A stretch of DNA of 64,000 bases from Microbacterium salsuginis (GCF_012524205.1 NZ_JABACI010000004.1:248001-312000), one strand, 5' to 3'; counted from the first letter of the stretch, positions 41,136 through 50,340 are shown. The notes: a model not told the origin generated them from the letters alone. Made by a program: numbers and translations.

Positions 41136-42521
41136 TCAGCGCAGGGTGTCGAGGATGCCGGTGAGCAGCTCGAACGTGGTCAGCGGCGACACGATCGCGA
41201 AGCGGAGTACCGGCTCGCCGGCGTGGGAGCTGGGCACCACGAACGCATGCTGCTCCTCGAGAAGGCGACTCGACCACGCGTCGTAGTCGGCGAGCGTCCA
41301 GCCCTCGCGGCGGAACACCACGACCGACAGCTGCGGGTCGCGCACCAGTGAGAGCTCGTCGCGTTCGCGGATCTCGTCGGCGATGCGAGCAGCCAGGTCG
41401 ACGCCGTGGGCGATCGCCGCGCGGTACGGCTCGGTGCCGTGCGTCGCGAGCGAGAACCACAGCGGCAGGCCGCGCGCACGGCGCGTGAGCTGCACCGCCA
41501 GGTCGGAGGGGTTCCAGTCCGGCTTGCCGGTGAGGGTGTCGAGGTACTCGGCCTGCTGCGTGTGCGCCGACAGCGCCAGAGAGGGCTCGCGGTAGATCAG
41601 CGCGCACGCGTCGAACGGCGCGAACAGCCACTTGTGCGGGTCGACGATGACCGAATCGGCGAGCTCCACGCCCGCGAAGGCGGGGCGCATGCTCTCCACG
41701 AGCATCGCCGCCAGCCCGTACGCACCGTCGACGTGGAACCAGACGCCGTGCTCCTTCGCCGCGGCGCCGACATCCGCGATGTCGTCCACGATGCCGAAGT
41801 TCGTCGTGCCGCCGGTGGCCACCACGGCGAACACCGCGTCGCCGTGCTCGTCCAGCACGCGCGACACCGAGGCGCCGTGCAGGCGCCCGTCGGCGTCGAC
41901 GTCCGCCGTGACGACATCGACGTCCATGACGGCCGCCGCCGAGGCGATCGACGAGTGCGCCTCGGCGCTGCACACCACGAGCCAGCGCCCGGGGTCGGCG
42001 CGACCGGCGTCGCGGTTGCGGCGCCGCGCGGCGTCCCGCGCGGTCACGAGGGCCGACAGGTTGCCGATCGTGCCGCCCTGGACGAACACACCACCCGAGC
42101 CCTGCGGCATCCCGAACTCGCCGGCGAGCCAGTGCAGCACCTCGTTCTCGGCGAAGACGGCCCCCGCGCCCTCCATCCACGAGCCTCCGTAGATGGCGGA
42201 TGCCGACACCACGACATCGAATGCGAGCGCGGCCTTGGTGGGGGCCGAGGGGATGAAGGAGAGGTAGCCGGGGTGGTCCGTCGACAGGCAGGCCGGCGCC
42301 AGGACGTTCTCGAACAGAGCGATCGCCCGCCGAGCGCCGATGCCGTCGGCGGTGATCGAGCCGGAGGCCAGCCGCGACAGGTCCCGCGGCGTCATCGGCT
42401 TGTCGAGGGGCACGTCCTCGTACAGAGCCCGGCGCCGCGCGTAGTCGAGCACGTCGTCGACCGTCGACCGGGTCTCGGTCGAGATGGCGTGCATCTGGGT
42501 GGGAACGGATGTCGCGGTCAT
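41136..42521 (-). CDS. PLP-dependent amino-acid decarboxylase (group II, aromatic-L-amino-acid type)
   Basis: This 461-residue enzyme has the group II decarboxylase fold: HPGYLSFIPSAPTKAALAFD, GGVFVQGGTIGNLSAL, SAEAHSSIASAA, HVDGAYGLAA and the PLP-Lys in VDPHKWLFAPFD. It decarboxylates an amino acid, probably aromatic, to an amine. The ATG at 42519-42521 has GGAG at 5 nt; an upstream in-frame ATG lacks one. It is a monocistronic gene with no obvious amine transporter nearby. Confidence 0.9.
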   Translation of the reverse strand: MTATSVPTQMHAISTETRSTVDDVLDYARRRALYEDVPLDKPMTPRDLSRLASGSITADGIGARRAIALFENVLAPACLSTDHPGYLSFIPSAPTKAALAFDVVVSASAIYGGSWMEGAGAVFAENEVLHWLAGEFGMPQGSGGVFVQGGTIGNLSALVTARDAARRRNRDAGRADPGRWLVVCSAEAHSSIASAAAVMDVDVVTADVDADGRLHGASVSRVLDEHGDAVFAVVATGGTTNFGIVDDIADVGAAAKEHGVWFHVDGAYGLAAMLVESMRPAFAGVELADSVIVDPHKWLFAPFDACALIYREPSLALSAHTQQAEYLDTLTGKPDWNPSDLAVQLTRRARGLPLWFSLATHGTEPYRAAIAHGVDLAARIADEIRERDELSLVRDPQLSVVVFRREGWTLADYDAWSSRLLEEQHAFVVPSSHAGEPVLRFAIVSPLTTFELLTGILDTLR

Positions 42522-42703
42522 GGCTGCTCCACGTGTCGGGGACACCTCACGCTAGGGGCGCGCGGGCGGGCGTTCAAGACGCGCGGGCTCGGCATCCGCT
42601 CACGACCGACCCGATCGGGCAGGAATGGAGAAGCACCCATCACAGCGCTCCGCGTAGCGTGAGGGCCACGGGCCAGGAGGCCCCCAGCGTGAAGGAGGAA
42701 GAC

Positions 42704-43144
42704 ATGGCCGGCAAGACGACGTCGGACGGACTGACCGAGGAGGAGCGCGACGCCGTCAAGGCGCGCGCGAAGGAGCTGCGTGCGCAGGCGAAGGCGGGCA
42801 AGAGCCGCGAGGCAGGCACCAAGCAGGTGCTCGAGGCGATCGGCAAGCTCGACGGGACCGACAAGGAACTGGCCGAAGGCCTGCACAAGCTCGTCGGCGA
42901 GGCCGCACCCGACCTGGTGCCGAAGACGTTCTACGGCTTTCCGGCATACGCGAACGAGGCGGGCAAGGTGGTCGTGTTCCTCCAGCCCGCCTCGAAGTTC
43001 AAGACCCGCTACGCGACGATCAACTTCGACGACCCGGCGGCGCTCGACGACGGCGACATGTGGCCGATCGGCTTCGCCGTCACGGCGTGGACCCCCGCTG
43101 TCGAGAAGACCCTCTCCGCGCTGGTGAAGCAGGCGGTCTCCTGA
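42704..43144 (+). CDS. DUF1801-family protein (YdhG/YobT-like)
   Basis: This 146-residue protein starts with a Glu/Lys/Ala-rich helix (about 10-40) and continues with a DUF1801 domain: PDLVPKTFYGFPAYANEAGKVVVFLQPASKFKTRYATINF. Members are small cytosolic proteins, some proposed as iron chaperones; the function is not settled. GAAGGAGGAAGAC precedes the ATG at 42704. A hairpin terminator follows. Confidence 0.82.
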   Translation: MAGKTTSDGLTEEERDAVKARAKELRAQAKAGKSREAGTKQVLEAIGKLDGTDKELAEGLHKLVGEAAPDLVPKTFYGFPAYANEAGKVVVFLQPASKFKTRYATINFDDPAALDDGDMWPIGFAVTAWTPAVEKTLSALVKQAVS

Positions 43145-43167
43145 CGAATCCGAGGCCGCCCACCCGG

Positions 43168-43198
43168 CCGTCGGCGGCACAGGTTACGCCGCCGACGG
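43168..43198 (+). terminator. Hairpin after the DUF1801 gene
   Basis: 11-bp perfect stem (43168-43178 with 43188-43198), 9-nt loop, 24 bp past the stop codon. Confidence 0.7.
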
Positions 43199-43249
43199 GC
43201 CGTTTGCAACGGGATGAGCGGATCACCGCCGGTCGCATAGCTTTTCGAC

Positions 43250-43963
43250 ATGGCTACCGACTACGGTTCGAACGACCCGAGGCGCGCGGACGGCGCCCAC
43301 GCGGGCGATGACGACCGCACCGTTCCGGTGGAGCGCTCCGTCCCGGCCGACCGCACCGTGCCTGCAGATCACGCCGACACCATCGACGAACGGCGGTCGC
43401 TGCGCGAGGAAGTGCTCAGTCGCGAGAACGAGCGCTTCGGCGGCTTCAAGTTCGGCTCGGCGTTCTTCGGCTGGCTCACCGCGATGGGCGCGACCGTCCT
43501 GCTGACAGCCCTCGTGGCGGCGGTCGGCACGGCGCTGGGCCTGGCGTCTCCAGAGGCGATCGACGACGCGGCCGCGGCCGCCGAGCAGAATCTGGGAGTC
43601 GCCACCATCATCGGAGCCGTCGCCATCGGCCTGGTGCTGTTCATCGCCTACTTCGCCGGCGGCTACGTCGCCGGTCGCATGGCGCGCTTCAGCGGCCTCA
43701 AGCAAGGTCTGGCGGTCTGGCTGTGGGCCATCGTCATCGCTGTCGTGCTGGCGATCATCACCGCCATCGCGGGCAGTCAGTGGGACGTCCTGACCGCTCT
43801 CGAGGGGTTCCCGCGCATCCCCGTGACGCCCGAGACGGCAACGACCACCGGAATCCTCACCGCCGTCGGCGCAGCCATCGTGACCCTGGTGGGAGCGATC
43901 CTCGGAGGCATCGCCGGCATGCGCTACCACCGTCGAGTCGACCGCGTCGGACTGGGCGCCTAG
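43250..43963 (+). CDS. Membrane protein with hydrophilic N-terminus
   Basis: This 237-residue protein has a charged N-terminal 65 residues (Asp/Arg-rich, with a TVPVERSVPADRTVPAD repeat-like run) followed by four helices (about 70-95, 118-142, 153-178, 200-225). It resembles YrzE-type membrane proteins annotated as hypothetical. TAGCTT lies 6 nt before the ATG and no ribosome site is seen, suggesting a leaderless transcript. It precedes the CsbD-like gene, which fits envelope-stress expression, but this is a guess. Confidence 0.72.
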   Translation: MATDYGSNDPRRADGAHAGDDDRTVPVERSVPADRTVPADHADTIDERRSLREEVLSRENERFGGFKFGSAFFGWLTAMGATVLLTALVAAVGTALGLASPEAIDDAAAAAEQNLGVATIIGAVAIGLVLFIAYFAGGYVAGRMARFSGLKQGLAVWLWAIVIAVVLAIITAIAGSQWDVLTALEGFPRIPVTPETATTTGILTAVGAAIVTLVGAILGGIAGMRYHRRVDRVGLGA

Positions 43964-43981
43964 GCGCCACGCGGTGACCAG

Positions 43982-44000
43982 GGCCCGGCGACGCCGGGCC
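43982..44000 (+). terminator. Short GC hairpin after the membrane-protein gene
   Basis: 8-bp perfect stem (43982-43989 with 43993-44000), 3-nt loop, 18 bp after the stop. Confidence 0.5.
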
Positions 44001-44025
44001 GTCACAGAGAGAAGGGAGATCGCCC

Positions 44026-44205
44026 ATGGGCATGGGAGACGACATCAAGCACAACGCAGAGGACATGAAGGGCAAGGCCAAGGAGGCCGTCGGAGACGCG
44101 ACCGACAACGAGCGTCTGCAGGCCGAAGGTCAGACCGATCAGGCGAAGGCCAACCTGAAGAAGGCCGGAGACGACGTCAAGGACGCCTTCACCGGCGACC
44201 GCTGA
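44026..44205 (+). CDS. CsbD-family stress protein
   Basis: This 59-residue hydrophilic protein contains KHNAEDMKGKAKEAVGDATD and QAKANLKKAGDDVKDAF, the CsbD pattern of general-stress proteins. It is predicted to be largely helical or disordered and cytosolic. The ATG at 44026 is preceded by GAAGGGAG; a second ATG follows two codons later. A strong hairpin ends the transcript. Confidence 0.88.
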   Translation: MGMGDDIKHNAEDMKGKAKEAVGDATDNERLQAEGQTDQAKANLKKAGDDVKDAFTGDR

Positions 44206-44218
44206 GCCCGCACTGCCC

Positions 44219-44248
44219 GATGCCCCCGGCCGGATGGCCGGGGGCATC
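44219..44248. terminator. Terminator between the CsbD gene and the convergent hydrolase
   Basis: 13-bp perfect stem (44219-44231 with 44236-44248), 4-nt loop. It can serve both converging genes. Confidence 0.8.
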
Positions 44249-44261
44249 GGCGTGTCAGGGC

Positions 44262-45062
44262 TCAGACGGCGAGCAGCGACTCGATCGCGCGCTGGCGGAA
44301 CACGCGCGATCCTGGAGTGTTGAAGTGGTGCCGCCCCGGGATCTCTTCGAACGTGCCGTGGGGTGTGCTCGCCGCGAGGGCGCGCGAGCGCTCGAGGATC
44401 GCATCCTCGGAGCCCGTGGCGAAGAGGACCTGCTGCCGCGGCGGCCGCTCGGGGTCGGGGTCGGCATCCCCGAAGCGCATGCCCTCGGCGAGCGCCACGA
44501 GGGCGCTCAGATCGTTGCCGGGCACACGCTCGGCGAGGGTCACGTAGTTTCGCGTCACCGGGTCCTCCACCGCTATGCCTTCTTCGGCATACGCCCGTGC
44601 CTGGTCGATCTGCAGGCGCGCCAGCGGACGTCCGTCCGGGATGCCGCCGAGCACCGCTCGTGACACGTGCTCGGGGGCGTCGACCGCGAACTGCCAGCCG
44701 ACGCGTGCTCCCAGCGAGTAGCCCACGTAGCGGACCTCATCGACGAGGTAGGTGTCCAGCACCGTGATCAGGTCGGACACGAACGATCCCATCGAGTACG
44801 CCCGCGGGTCGCGCGGCTTGTCACTCGCCCCGTGCCCCCGCTGATCCACCCCGATCACGCGGAAGCCGGCCCGCGTGAGGTCGCGCACCCATCCGGTCTC
44901 GACCCAGTTGTCGCGGCAGCTCGACGCGAACCCGTGCACGCACAGCACCGGGTCGGCGTCGGGCTCACCCCAGACGTACGTGGCGATCTGATAGCCCTCT
45001 TCCGTCATGACGAAGCTCGGGGCGGGCATCTCGGTGCGGGCGAGCGGGGCTGCAGCATCCAT
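44262..45062 (-). CDS. Alpha/beta-fold hydrolase
   Basis: This 266-residue protein has the HG motif (CVHGFAS, about 42-48), DQRGHGASDKP, a nucleophile elbow GYSLGAR, an Asp in GSEDAIL and a final His in GRHHFNTPG. The triad is complete. It resembles general esterases/epoxide-hydrolase-like proteins; no cap domain identifies the substrate. AGGAG is 12 nt from the ATG at 45062, so a start at Met12 is possible. It lies downstream of the LysR gene on the same strand (33 bp apart). Confidence 0.83.
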   Translation of the reverse strand: MDAAAPLARTEMPAPSFVMTEEGYQIATYVWGEPDADPVLCVHGFASSCRDNWVETGWVRDLTRAGFRVIGVDQRGHGASDKPRDPRAYSMGSFVSDLITVLDTYLVDEVRYVGYSLGARVGWQFAVDAPEHVSRAVLGGIPDGRPLARLQIDQARAYAEEGIAVEDPVTRNYVTLAERVPGNDLSALVALAEGMRFGDADPDPERPPRQQVLFATGSEDAILERSRALAASTPHGTFEEIPGRHHFNTPGSRVFRQRAIESLLAV

Positions 45063-45095
45063 CCCGCCATTCTGCTCCTGCCGCGGCGGGGAGGC

Positions 45096-46055
45096 TCAGA
45101 AGGAGTCCCAGCCACGGGCGGCATCGACGAGGGCATCGATGACGCGCGCCGTGGCCGGGGCGGGCGGACGCCCGGCCGGGATCGCCAGGTGGAGGGTGTT
45201 GATCGGCGCTTCGTCGGGCCGGTGCAGGACCTCGACGGAGCCGGACCCGATCGCCGGATCGGCGAGATAGCGGGGCAGCGCTGAGACGCCCGCGCCGGCG
45301 ACGACGGCCGCGAGGATTCCGCGCAGGTCGGGCACGATCACCGCGACCGGGTTGGACGGACGGTGCCCGAACTGGCTTCGCCAGTACCGGCGGACGATCG
45401 AGAGATCGGCGTCGTATGCCACGAGCGGCAGATGCAGCAGCGCCGCCGCCGCATTGTGCGCCAGTCGTTCGCGGTCGATCGTCCTCGCAAGAGAGGGCGC
45501 GCCCACCAGCACGAACTCCTCGTCGACCAGACCTCGATACCGGATGCCGCGCATCGGCGTCCGCACCGACGACACCACGATGTCGAGCCCGCCGCCGTCG
45601 AGCCCGCCGCCGTCGAGCCCGCCGCCCTCGAGCCCCTCGCCGTCGTGACCACCCGCGCCGAGCCGCGCGAGCAGGTCGGCCGCGAGACCCAGCTCGAACT
45701 CGAGCCGCACGCCCGCCGTCGTGAGCGGGGCGAGGGCGGGGATCACGCGCGTGGCCACCACGTCGCTGGCCCCGCCGATCCGCACCGTCTCGGGGGCTGC
45801 GGGCGTCGGCTGCGTCCAGACGGCGCGCAGCCTGTCCACCGGCTGGGCGATCCGCGCCGCAAGGCGATCGGCTTCTGCCGTCGGCGCGGCGCCCCGCGCC
45901 GAACGCACGAACAGGGGCGTTCCCAGCTCGGTCTCGAGGCGCGTGATGCGCTCACTGACCGAAGGCTGGCTCACACCGAGACGAGACGCCGCAGCCGTGA
46001 TCGAGCCGGCGCGATGCACCTCGAGAAACGTCCGGAGCAGGTCGAGCTCTTGCAT
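45096..46055 (-). CDS. LysR-family transcriptional regulator
   Basis: This 319-residue regulator has the N-terminal winged HTH (LLRTFLEVHRAGSITAAASRLGVSQPSVSERI) and a C-terminal effector domain. Between its first strands it carries a Gly/Asp/Leu run with three DGGGL-type 5-mers from a 15-bp tandem repeat, unusual for the family. It is divergent from the DJ-1/PfpI-like gene across 122 bp and probably controls it. Confidence 0.88.
   Translation of the reverse strand: MQELDLLRTFLEVHRAGSITAAASRLGVSQPSVSERITRLETELGTPLFVRSARGAAPTAEADRLAARIAQPVDRLRAVWTQPTPAAPETVRIGGASDVVATRVIPALAPLTTAGVRLEFELGLAADLLARLGAGGHDGEGLEGGGLDGGGLDGGGLDIVVSSVRTPMRGIRYRGLVDEEFVLVGAPSLARTIDRERLAHNAAAALLHLPLVAYDADLSIVRRYWRSQFGHRPSNPVAVIVPDLRGILAAVVAGAGVSALPRYLADPAIGSGSVEVLHRPDEAPINTLHLAIPAGRPPAPATARVIDALVDAARGWDSF
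45583..45627. repeat. 15-bp tandem repeat, 3 copies, in the LysR coding region
   Basis: Copies at 45583-45597, 45598-45612 and 45613-45627, differing only at the last base of the third, followed by a degenerate partial copy. As the unit is 15 bp, copy-number change keeps the frame. Confidence 0.85.
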
Positions 46056-46177
46056 GCGGCATCCGTTCTATCAAGAAATCTATGGCTCGACACGAGTCTA
46101 TGAAATGTCGCCGATGGATACCCGGTTCCACTTCGCAGCGGCCGGCTCCGGCCGCGACTGATACACAGGGAGTGGAC
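46056..46177. promoter_or_regulatory. Divergent LysR / DJ-1-like control region
   Basis: The gap contains an unusually AT-rich stretch near 46068-46110 (CTATCAAGAAATCTATG and GAGTCTATGAAATG) with three CTAT(G/C) words. It is the likely LysR binding site and promoter pair. TAGAAC lies on the minus strand just upstream of the LysR start. Confidence 0.45.
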
Positions 46178-46861
46178 ATGGCGAAGGTTCTCATGGTCGT
46201 GACGGGCGTCGACAGCATCGAGCTGGCGGACGGACGCGTACACTCGACCGGGTTCTGGGCAGAAGAGCTGGTCGAGCTGCACCGCGGGCTGCGCGCGGCC
46301 GGGCACGCCGTCGACGTGGCGACGCCGGGTGGCGTGCAGCCGACCGTGGATCCGGGCAGCCTGGCCGGTGCGTCCGAAGAGATCACCGGCTACCTCGCCG
46401 GGCTCGCGCCCGTCCTCGCGCAACCGCGAGTGCTCGCCGAGGTACGCGACGGCGAGTACGACGCGATCGTGCTGCCGGGCGGCCACGGACCCATGGCCGA
46501 CCTCGCGACCGATCCGGATCTCGGGCGGCTGCTCGTGGACGCCGCGGATCGGGATGCCGTGGTGGGAGTGCTGTGCCACGGACCGGCCGGACTGCTCAGC
46601 GCCGTGCGCGCCGACGGCCGTTTCGCCTTCGCGGGCCGCAGGCTCGCGGTGTTCACCGATGCGGAGGAGCACCAGGGCGGCTTGGGCGACGCGTCGCCGT
46701 ACTTCGTCGAGGCGCGCCTGCGCGATCTCGGCGCGGTGATCGCCTCCGCCGAGCCGTGGAGCTCCACCGTCGTGTCGGACGGCTCGCTCGTCAGCGGCCA
46801 GAACCCGCAGTCGAGCGTCGCCACCGCGGAGCGCCTCGTGGAAGTGCTCGCCGGACGCTGA
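46178..46861 (+). CDS. DJ-1/PfpI (Hsp31-like) family protein
   Basis: This 227-residue protein has the class I glutamine amidotransferase-like fold: STGFWAEELVE (with the conserved acid), DVATPGG, LPGGHGPMADL and the nucleophile elbow LCHGPAGLL with Cys. Hsp31-type proteins act as glyoxalase III, deglycase-like or chaperone enzymes in carbonyl stress; which applies is open. GGGAG precedes the ATG at 46178. It probably responds to the divergent LysR regulator. Confidence 0.87.
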   Translation: MAKVLMVVTGVDSIELADGRVHSTGFWAEELVELHRGLRAAGHAVDVATPGGVQPTVDPGSLAGASEEITGYLAGLAPVLAQPRVLAEVRDGEYDAIVLPGGHGPMADLATDPDLGRLLVDAADRDAVVGVLCHGPAGLLSAVRADGRFAFAGRRLAVFTDAEEHQGGLGDASPYFVEARLRDLGAVIASAEPWSSTVVSDGSLVSGQNPQSSVATAERLVEVLAGR

Positions 46862-46974
46862 CCCCCGGGCGGCGCATGAGCGGATTCTCACGCGCCGCTC
46901 GCCCGGCGTTCACCGATTCGCCCCGCGATCGTCGGAGACCTGTCATCGCGACGAGTGCCGGCACCGGTTGGGTC

Positions 46975-49281
46975 ATGGCCATGAGTCCAAACCGATCTCC
47001 GCGCGCGCTGACGCGCCTGCTCGCCGTGACCACCGCGACGGTGGCCGCCGTCGCCCTTCTGCCGGCAGCCGCCTCCGCGGCCTCGCCGGCCGCGAATCCG
47101 TCCGACGGGCGTTCGCAGTCGCCGTACGTCCAGACCCACGTGCCGACGCTGGTCGCCCGGGCGACCCTCTCGGCCGACCACCTCGAGGCCGGCCCGGCCT
47201 CCGGCGCGCTCGCCTCGCCGGCGAACGGCCGCACCGGCCCGTGGCAAGGGCAGGTCATCCCCGGTTTCTCGGCGATGCTCGACAACGGCGACGGCACGTT
47301 CTGGGCCCAGCCCGACAACGGCTTCGGCAGCAAGGGCAACTCGGCGGACTTCCTGCTGCGCAACTACCTGGTGCGTCCGGCATGGCAGACCGCCGAGGGC
47401 GGCGAAGGCGCGATCGAGATCGAGCGGTTCATCTCCTACAACGACCGCAACGGGGTGCTGGACTTCCCGATCGTGAACGACGGTACCGATGAGCGGCTGC
47501 TCACCGGCGCGGACTTCGACATCGAATCGGTGGTGCGGGCGAAGGACGGCTCCTTCTGGGTCGGCGAGGAGTTCGGTCCGTTCCTGCTGCACTTCGACGC
47601 GGACGGCACGCTCCTCGAGAAGCCGTATGCGCTGGACGGCGCGAAGTCGCCGCAGAACCCCTACCTGCAGCCGGGCGAGACCCCGCGCGTGCGCGCGAGC
47701 CGCGGCTTCGAGGCGATGGCGTCGTCGGTCAACGGCCGCTACGTCTACCCGGTGGTCGAGGGCTCGTACGCCGACGACACCGACCTGCGGCGCCGCGAGA
47801 TCCTCGAGTTCGACACGCGCGCCGGCCAGTACACCGGCCGCACGTGGAGCTACCAGACCGACCAGGAGGCGAACGTCATCGGCGACGCCTTCACCGTGCG
47901 CAACGACGTGCTGATCTTCATCGAGCGGGACGACTTCGAGGGCGAGCAGGCCGTCACCAAGCGCGTCTACGAGGTCGACCTGCGCCGCGCCGACGCCGAC
48001 GGCTACCTCGAGAAGTCGCTCGTGCTCGACGCGCTGCGCATCGCCAACCCGCACGGCATCGGCGCGGGCGACGGGTACGGCACCGGGGAAATCTTCTCGC
48101 TGCCGGTCCAGTCGTTCGAGACCGTCGTGCAGCTGAAGGACGGCAGCCTCCTCATCGGCAACGACAACAACTACCCCGGCAACGACGCGCGCATCCCCGG
48201 CACGCCGGATGACACCGAGTTCGCGATCGTCGACCTCGACAAGACCAAGCTCGAGCCGTCGACGGTGAGCCTCATCGGTCACCGCGGCGCCAGCGGGTCG
48301 CGTCCCGAGCACACGCTCGCGGCCTACGAGGCGGCGATCGTGCAGTGCGCCGACTACATCGAGCCCGACGTCGTCTCGACCAAGGACGGCGTGCTCGTCG
48401 CACGTCACGAGAACGAGATCAGCGGAACGACGGATGTGGCCACCCGGCCCGAGTTCGCCGCGCGCCAGACGACGAAGCTCATCGACGGCGCGTCGATCAC
48501 CGGCTGGTTCACCGAGGACTTCACGTTCGCCGAGCTGCGCACCCTGCGCGCGAAGGAGCGGCTGCCGCAGGTGCGGCCGGGCAACACCGCCTTCGACGGG
48601 CTCTACCTGATCCCGACCCTCGACGAGGTCATGGACCTGGCCCGCCACTCGGTCAGCTGCGACGGCCGCCCCGTCGGCGTCTACCCCGAGACGAAGCATC
48701 CGTCGTACTTCGACTCGATCGGACTGTCGCTCGAGGAGCCCCTCGTGGCGGCGCTGCAGGCCAACGGCCTCGATCGCGCCGAGGCTCCTGTGATCCTGCA
48801 GAGCTTCGAGGTGTCGAACCTCCAGGACCTCGACACGCTCACCGACGTGACGCTCGCGCAGCTGGTGAACTCGTCCGGCCGTCCGTACGACTTCACGCTC
48901 GCCGGCGACGCGCGCACGTACAAGGACCTCGTGACGCCCGCGGGTCTCGCCGAGGTGGCGACGTACGCCGACGGCGTCGGCCTCGAGAAGTCGGTCATGA
49001 TCCCGCGCACCGCGGCGGGCACGCTCGGCACTCCGACCTCGGTGATCGCCGACGCGCACGCGGCCGGCCTCTCGGTGCACGGCTGGACCTTCCGCGCCGA
49101 GAACCAGTTCCTGCCGGCCGAGTTCCGCTCCAGTGCCGACCCGGCCGCGTACGGCGACCTCGCCGGCGAGCTGCAGGTGTTCATCGACCAGGGCATGGAC
49201 GGCGTCTTCAGCGATCACCCCGGCATCGCCGCGGTGACCATCGACACGGTGACCATCGACACCGTGACGCTCGGCGGCTGA
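46975..49281 (+). CDS. Secreted phytase-esterase-like / glycerophosphodiester phosphodiesterase fusion
   Basis: This 768-residue protein starts with a signal peptide (about 1-36, ending AASAASPAA). Residues about 60-420 form an esterase-like-of-phytase domain (SGALASPANG, PDNGFGSKGN, RGFEAMASSV). Residues about 425-760 form a GDPD domain with IGHRGASGSRPEHTLAAYEAAI, EPDVVSTKDG, HENEISGTT, ETKHPSYF and FSDHPG. It should release phosphate or glycerol phosphate from phosphodiesters outside the cell. The C-terminus ends in a duplicated VTIDT. No ribosome site is evident for the ATG at 46975; an ATG at 46981 or an earlier in-frame ATG at 46876 are alternatives. Confidence 0.85.
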   Translation: MAMSPNRSPRALTRLLAVTTATVAAVALLPAAASAASPAANPSDGRSQSPYVQTHVPTLVARATLSADHLEAGPASGALASPANGRTGPWQGQVIPGFSAMLDNGDGTFWAQPDNGFGSKGNSADFLLRNYLVRPAWQTAEGGEGAIEIERFISYNDRNGVLDFPIVNDGTDERLLTGADFDIESVVRAKDGSFWVGEEFGPFLLHFDADGTLLEKPYALDGAKSPQNPYLQPGETPRVRASRGFEAMASSVNGRYVYPVVEGSYADDTDLRRREILEFDTRAGQYTGRTWSYQTDQEANVIGDAFTVRNDVLIFIERDDFEGEQAVTKRVYEVDLRRADADGYLEKSLVLDALRIANPHGIGAGDGYGTGEIFSLPVQSFETVVQLKDGSLLIGNDNNYPGNDARIPGTPDDTEFAIVDLDKTKLEPSTVSLIGHRGASGSRPEHTLAAYEAAIVQCADYIEPDVVSTKDGVLVARHENEISGTTDVATRPEFAARQTTKLIDGASITGWFTEDFTFAELRTLRAKERLPQVRPGNTAFDGLYLIPTLDEVMDLARHSVSCDGRPVGVYPETKHPSYFDSIGLSLEEPLVAALQANGLDRAEAPVILQSFEVSNLQDLDTLTDVTLAQLVNSSGRPYDFTLAGDARTYKDLVTPAGLAEVATYADGVGLEKSVMIPRTAAGTLGTPTSVIADAHAAGLSVHGWTFRAENQFLPAEFRSSADPAAYGDLAGELQVFIDQGMDGVFSDHPGIAAVTIDTVTIDTVTLGG

Positions 49282-49302
49282 GGCCGCAGACCCATGACAC
49301 AC

Positions 49303-49332
49303 GACGGGGGGATGCCACGGCATCCCCCCGTC
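49303..49332 (+). terminator. Terminator after the GDPD fusion gene
   Basis: 14-bp perfect stem (49303-49316 with 49319-49332), apex of 2 nt, carrying the GGATGCC/GGCATCC word. Confidence 0.8.
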
Positions 49333-49380
49333 TTCGTCGTCCGGGCACCCGTCCGCGAGCGGTCGGCTAACGTGAGGGCG

Positions 49381-50319
49381 GTGCACTCAGGAGCCGATGA
49401 GAAGACGGATGCCGCGTCCTTCGCTGAAGAGGCGCTGAGGAGGTATCCCCTCACCGGTGTGCAGGTCGAGCACCTGGCGGACTCGTTCAACACGATCTAC
49501 CGGATTCGCTCCCTCGAGGGCGATTTCGCGCTGCGGGTGGGGCCGGCCGACGGCATCCATCGTGCGGGCGCCGGCGAAGCCGAGACCGGCTGGACGGCGC
49601 AGCTCGACCGCGCCGGGCTCGCCGTCCCGTGCGTGGTCCGTACGACGGACGGCGCCGACACGGTGATCGCCCCCGATCGGTCATGGCGGGCGACGCTGCT
49701 CACGTGGCTGCCCGGGACGCCGGTGCCCGTCCCGCCGACCCGTCGCGACATCGAGGACCTCGGCGAGCTGAGCGCTCGCCTGCACGAGGCAGCGCCCTCG
49801 ACCGCCACTCTTCCCCGCGGTGTGCTGGACGCGCGCGACCCGTTCGCGTTCGTCGTGCCGGTCGCGCTCTCCACAGCTCCGGAACCGCACCACGCCCTCC
49901 TCGGGCGGGGAGAGGACGTGGCACGCGAGGCGGTGGCGGAGCTCTGGGCCACGGCGGACGAGCCGCCGCGCGTGATCCATTTCGATCTGACTCCGCGAAA
50001 CGTCGTGCGGATGCCCGACGGTGGACTCGGCGCGATCGACTTCCAGGACATGGCCTGGGGCCACCGTGCGCACGACATCGCCCACTCGCTCTTCGGAGCC
50101 ACGCGGGGCGAATGGTCCGTGGCGGCGCTCGAGGCCTTCCGTGCCGGATACTCTCGGCACGCACCGTGGCCGGCGGTCGATGAGGCCCATCTGCGCCGAC
50201 TCTTCGTCGCCCGGCGCGTCAGCATGATCAATCTCACGCTGGCGCTTCGTCGTCCGGGTCACGACGAGACTCTCGCCCGGCATCTGGCGGCGCTCGCGGC
50301 CGCGCTCGACGCGCTCTGA
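49381..50319 (+). CDS. Aminoglycoside phosphotransferase-like (APH family) kinase
   Basis: This 312-residue kinase-fold protein has the catalytic loop HFDLTPRNVV and metal motif AIDFQDMAWG of the APH/choline kinase family, plus an N-lobe Lys region (FALRVGPADG, weak). It could phosphorylate a small alcohol (homoserine, choline, sugar) or confer drug resistance; context gives no clue. The GTG at 49381 follows TAACGT by 7 nt, a leaderless layout; an upstream ATG at 49294 would lie in the preceding terminator and is rejected. Confidence 0.82.
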   Translation: MHSGADEKTDAASFAEEALRRYPLTGVQVEHLADSFNTIYRIRSLEGDFALRVGPADGIHRAGAGEAETGWTAQLDRAGLAVPCVVRTTDGADTVIAPDRSWRATLLTWLPGTPVPVPPTRRDIEDLGELSARLHEAAPSTATLPRGVLDARDPFAFVVPVALSTAPEPHHALLGRGEDVAREAVAELWATADEPPRVIHFDLTPRNVVRMPDGGLGAIDFQDMAWGHRAHDIAHSLFGATRGEWSVAALEAFRAGYSRHAPWPAVDEAHLRRLFVARRVSMINLTLALRRPGHDETLARHLAALAAALDAL

Positions 50320-50340
50320 CGTCGCAACCGCGGGACCCGC

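Noticed and set aside
46888..49386. An 832-codon open frame antisense to the secreted GDPD fusion
   Set aside because: No ribosome site and no recognisable domain; composition is that of a complementary frame of a real high-GC gene.
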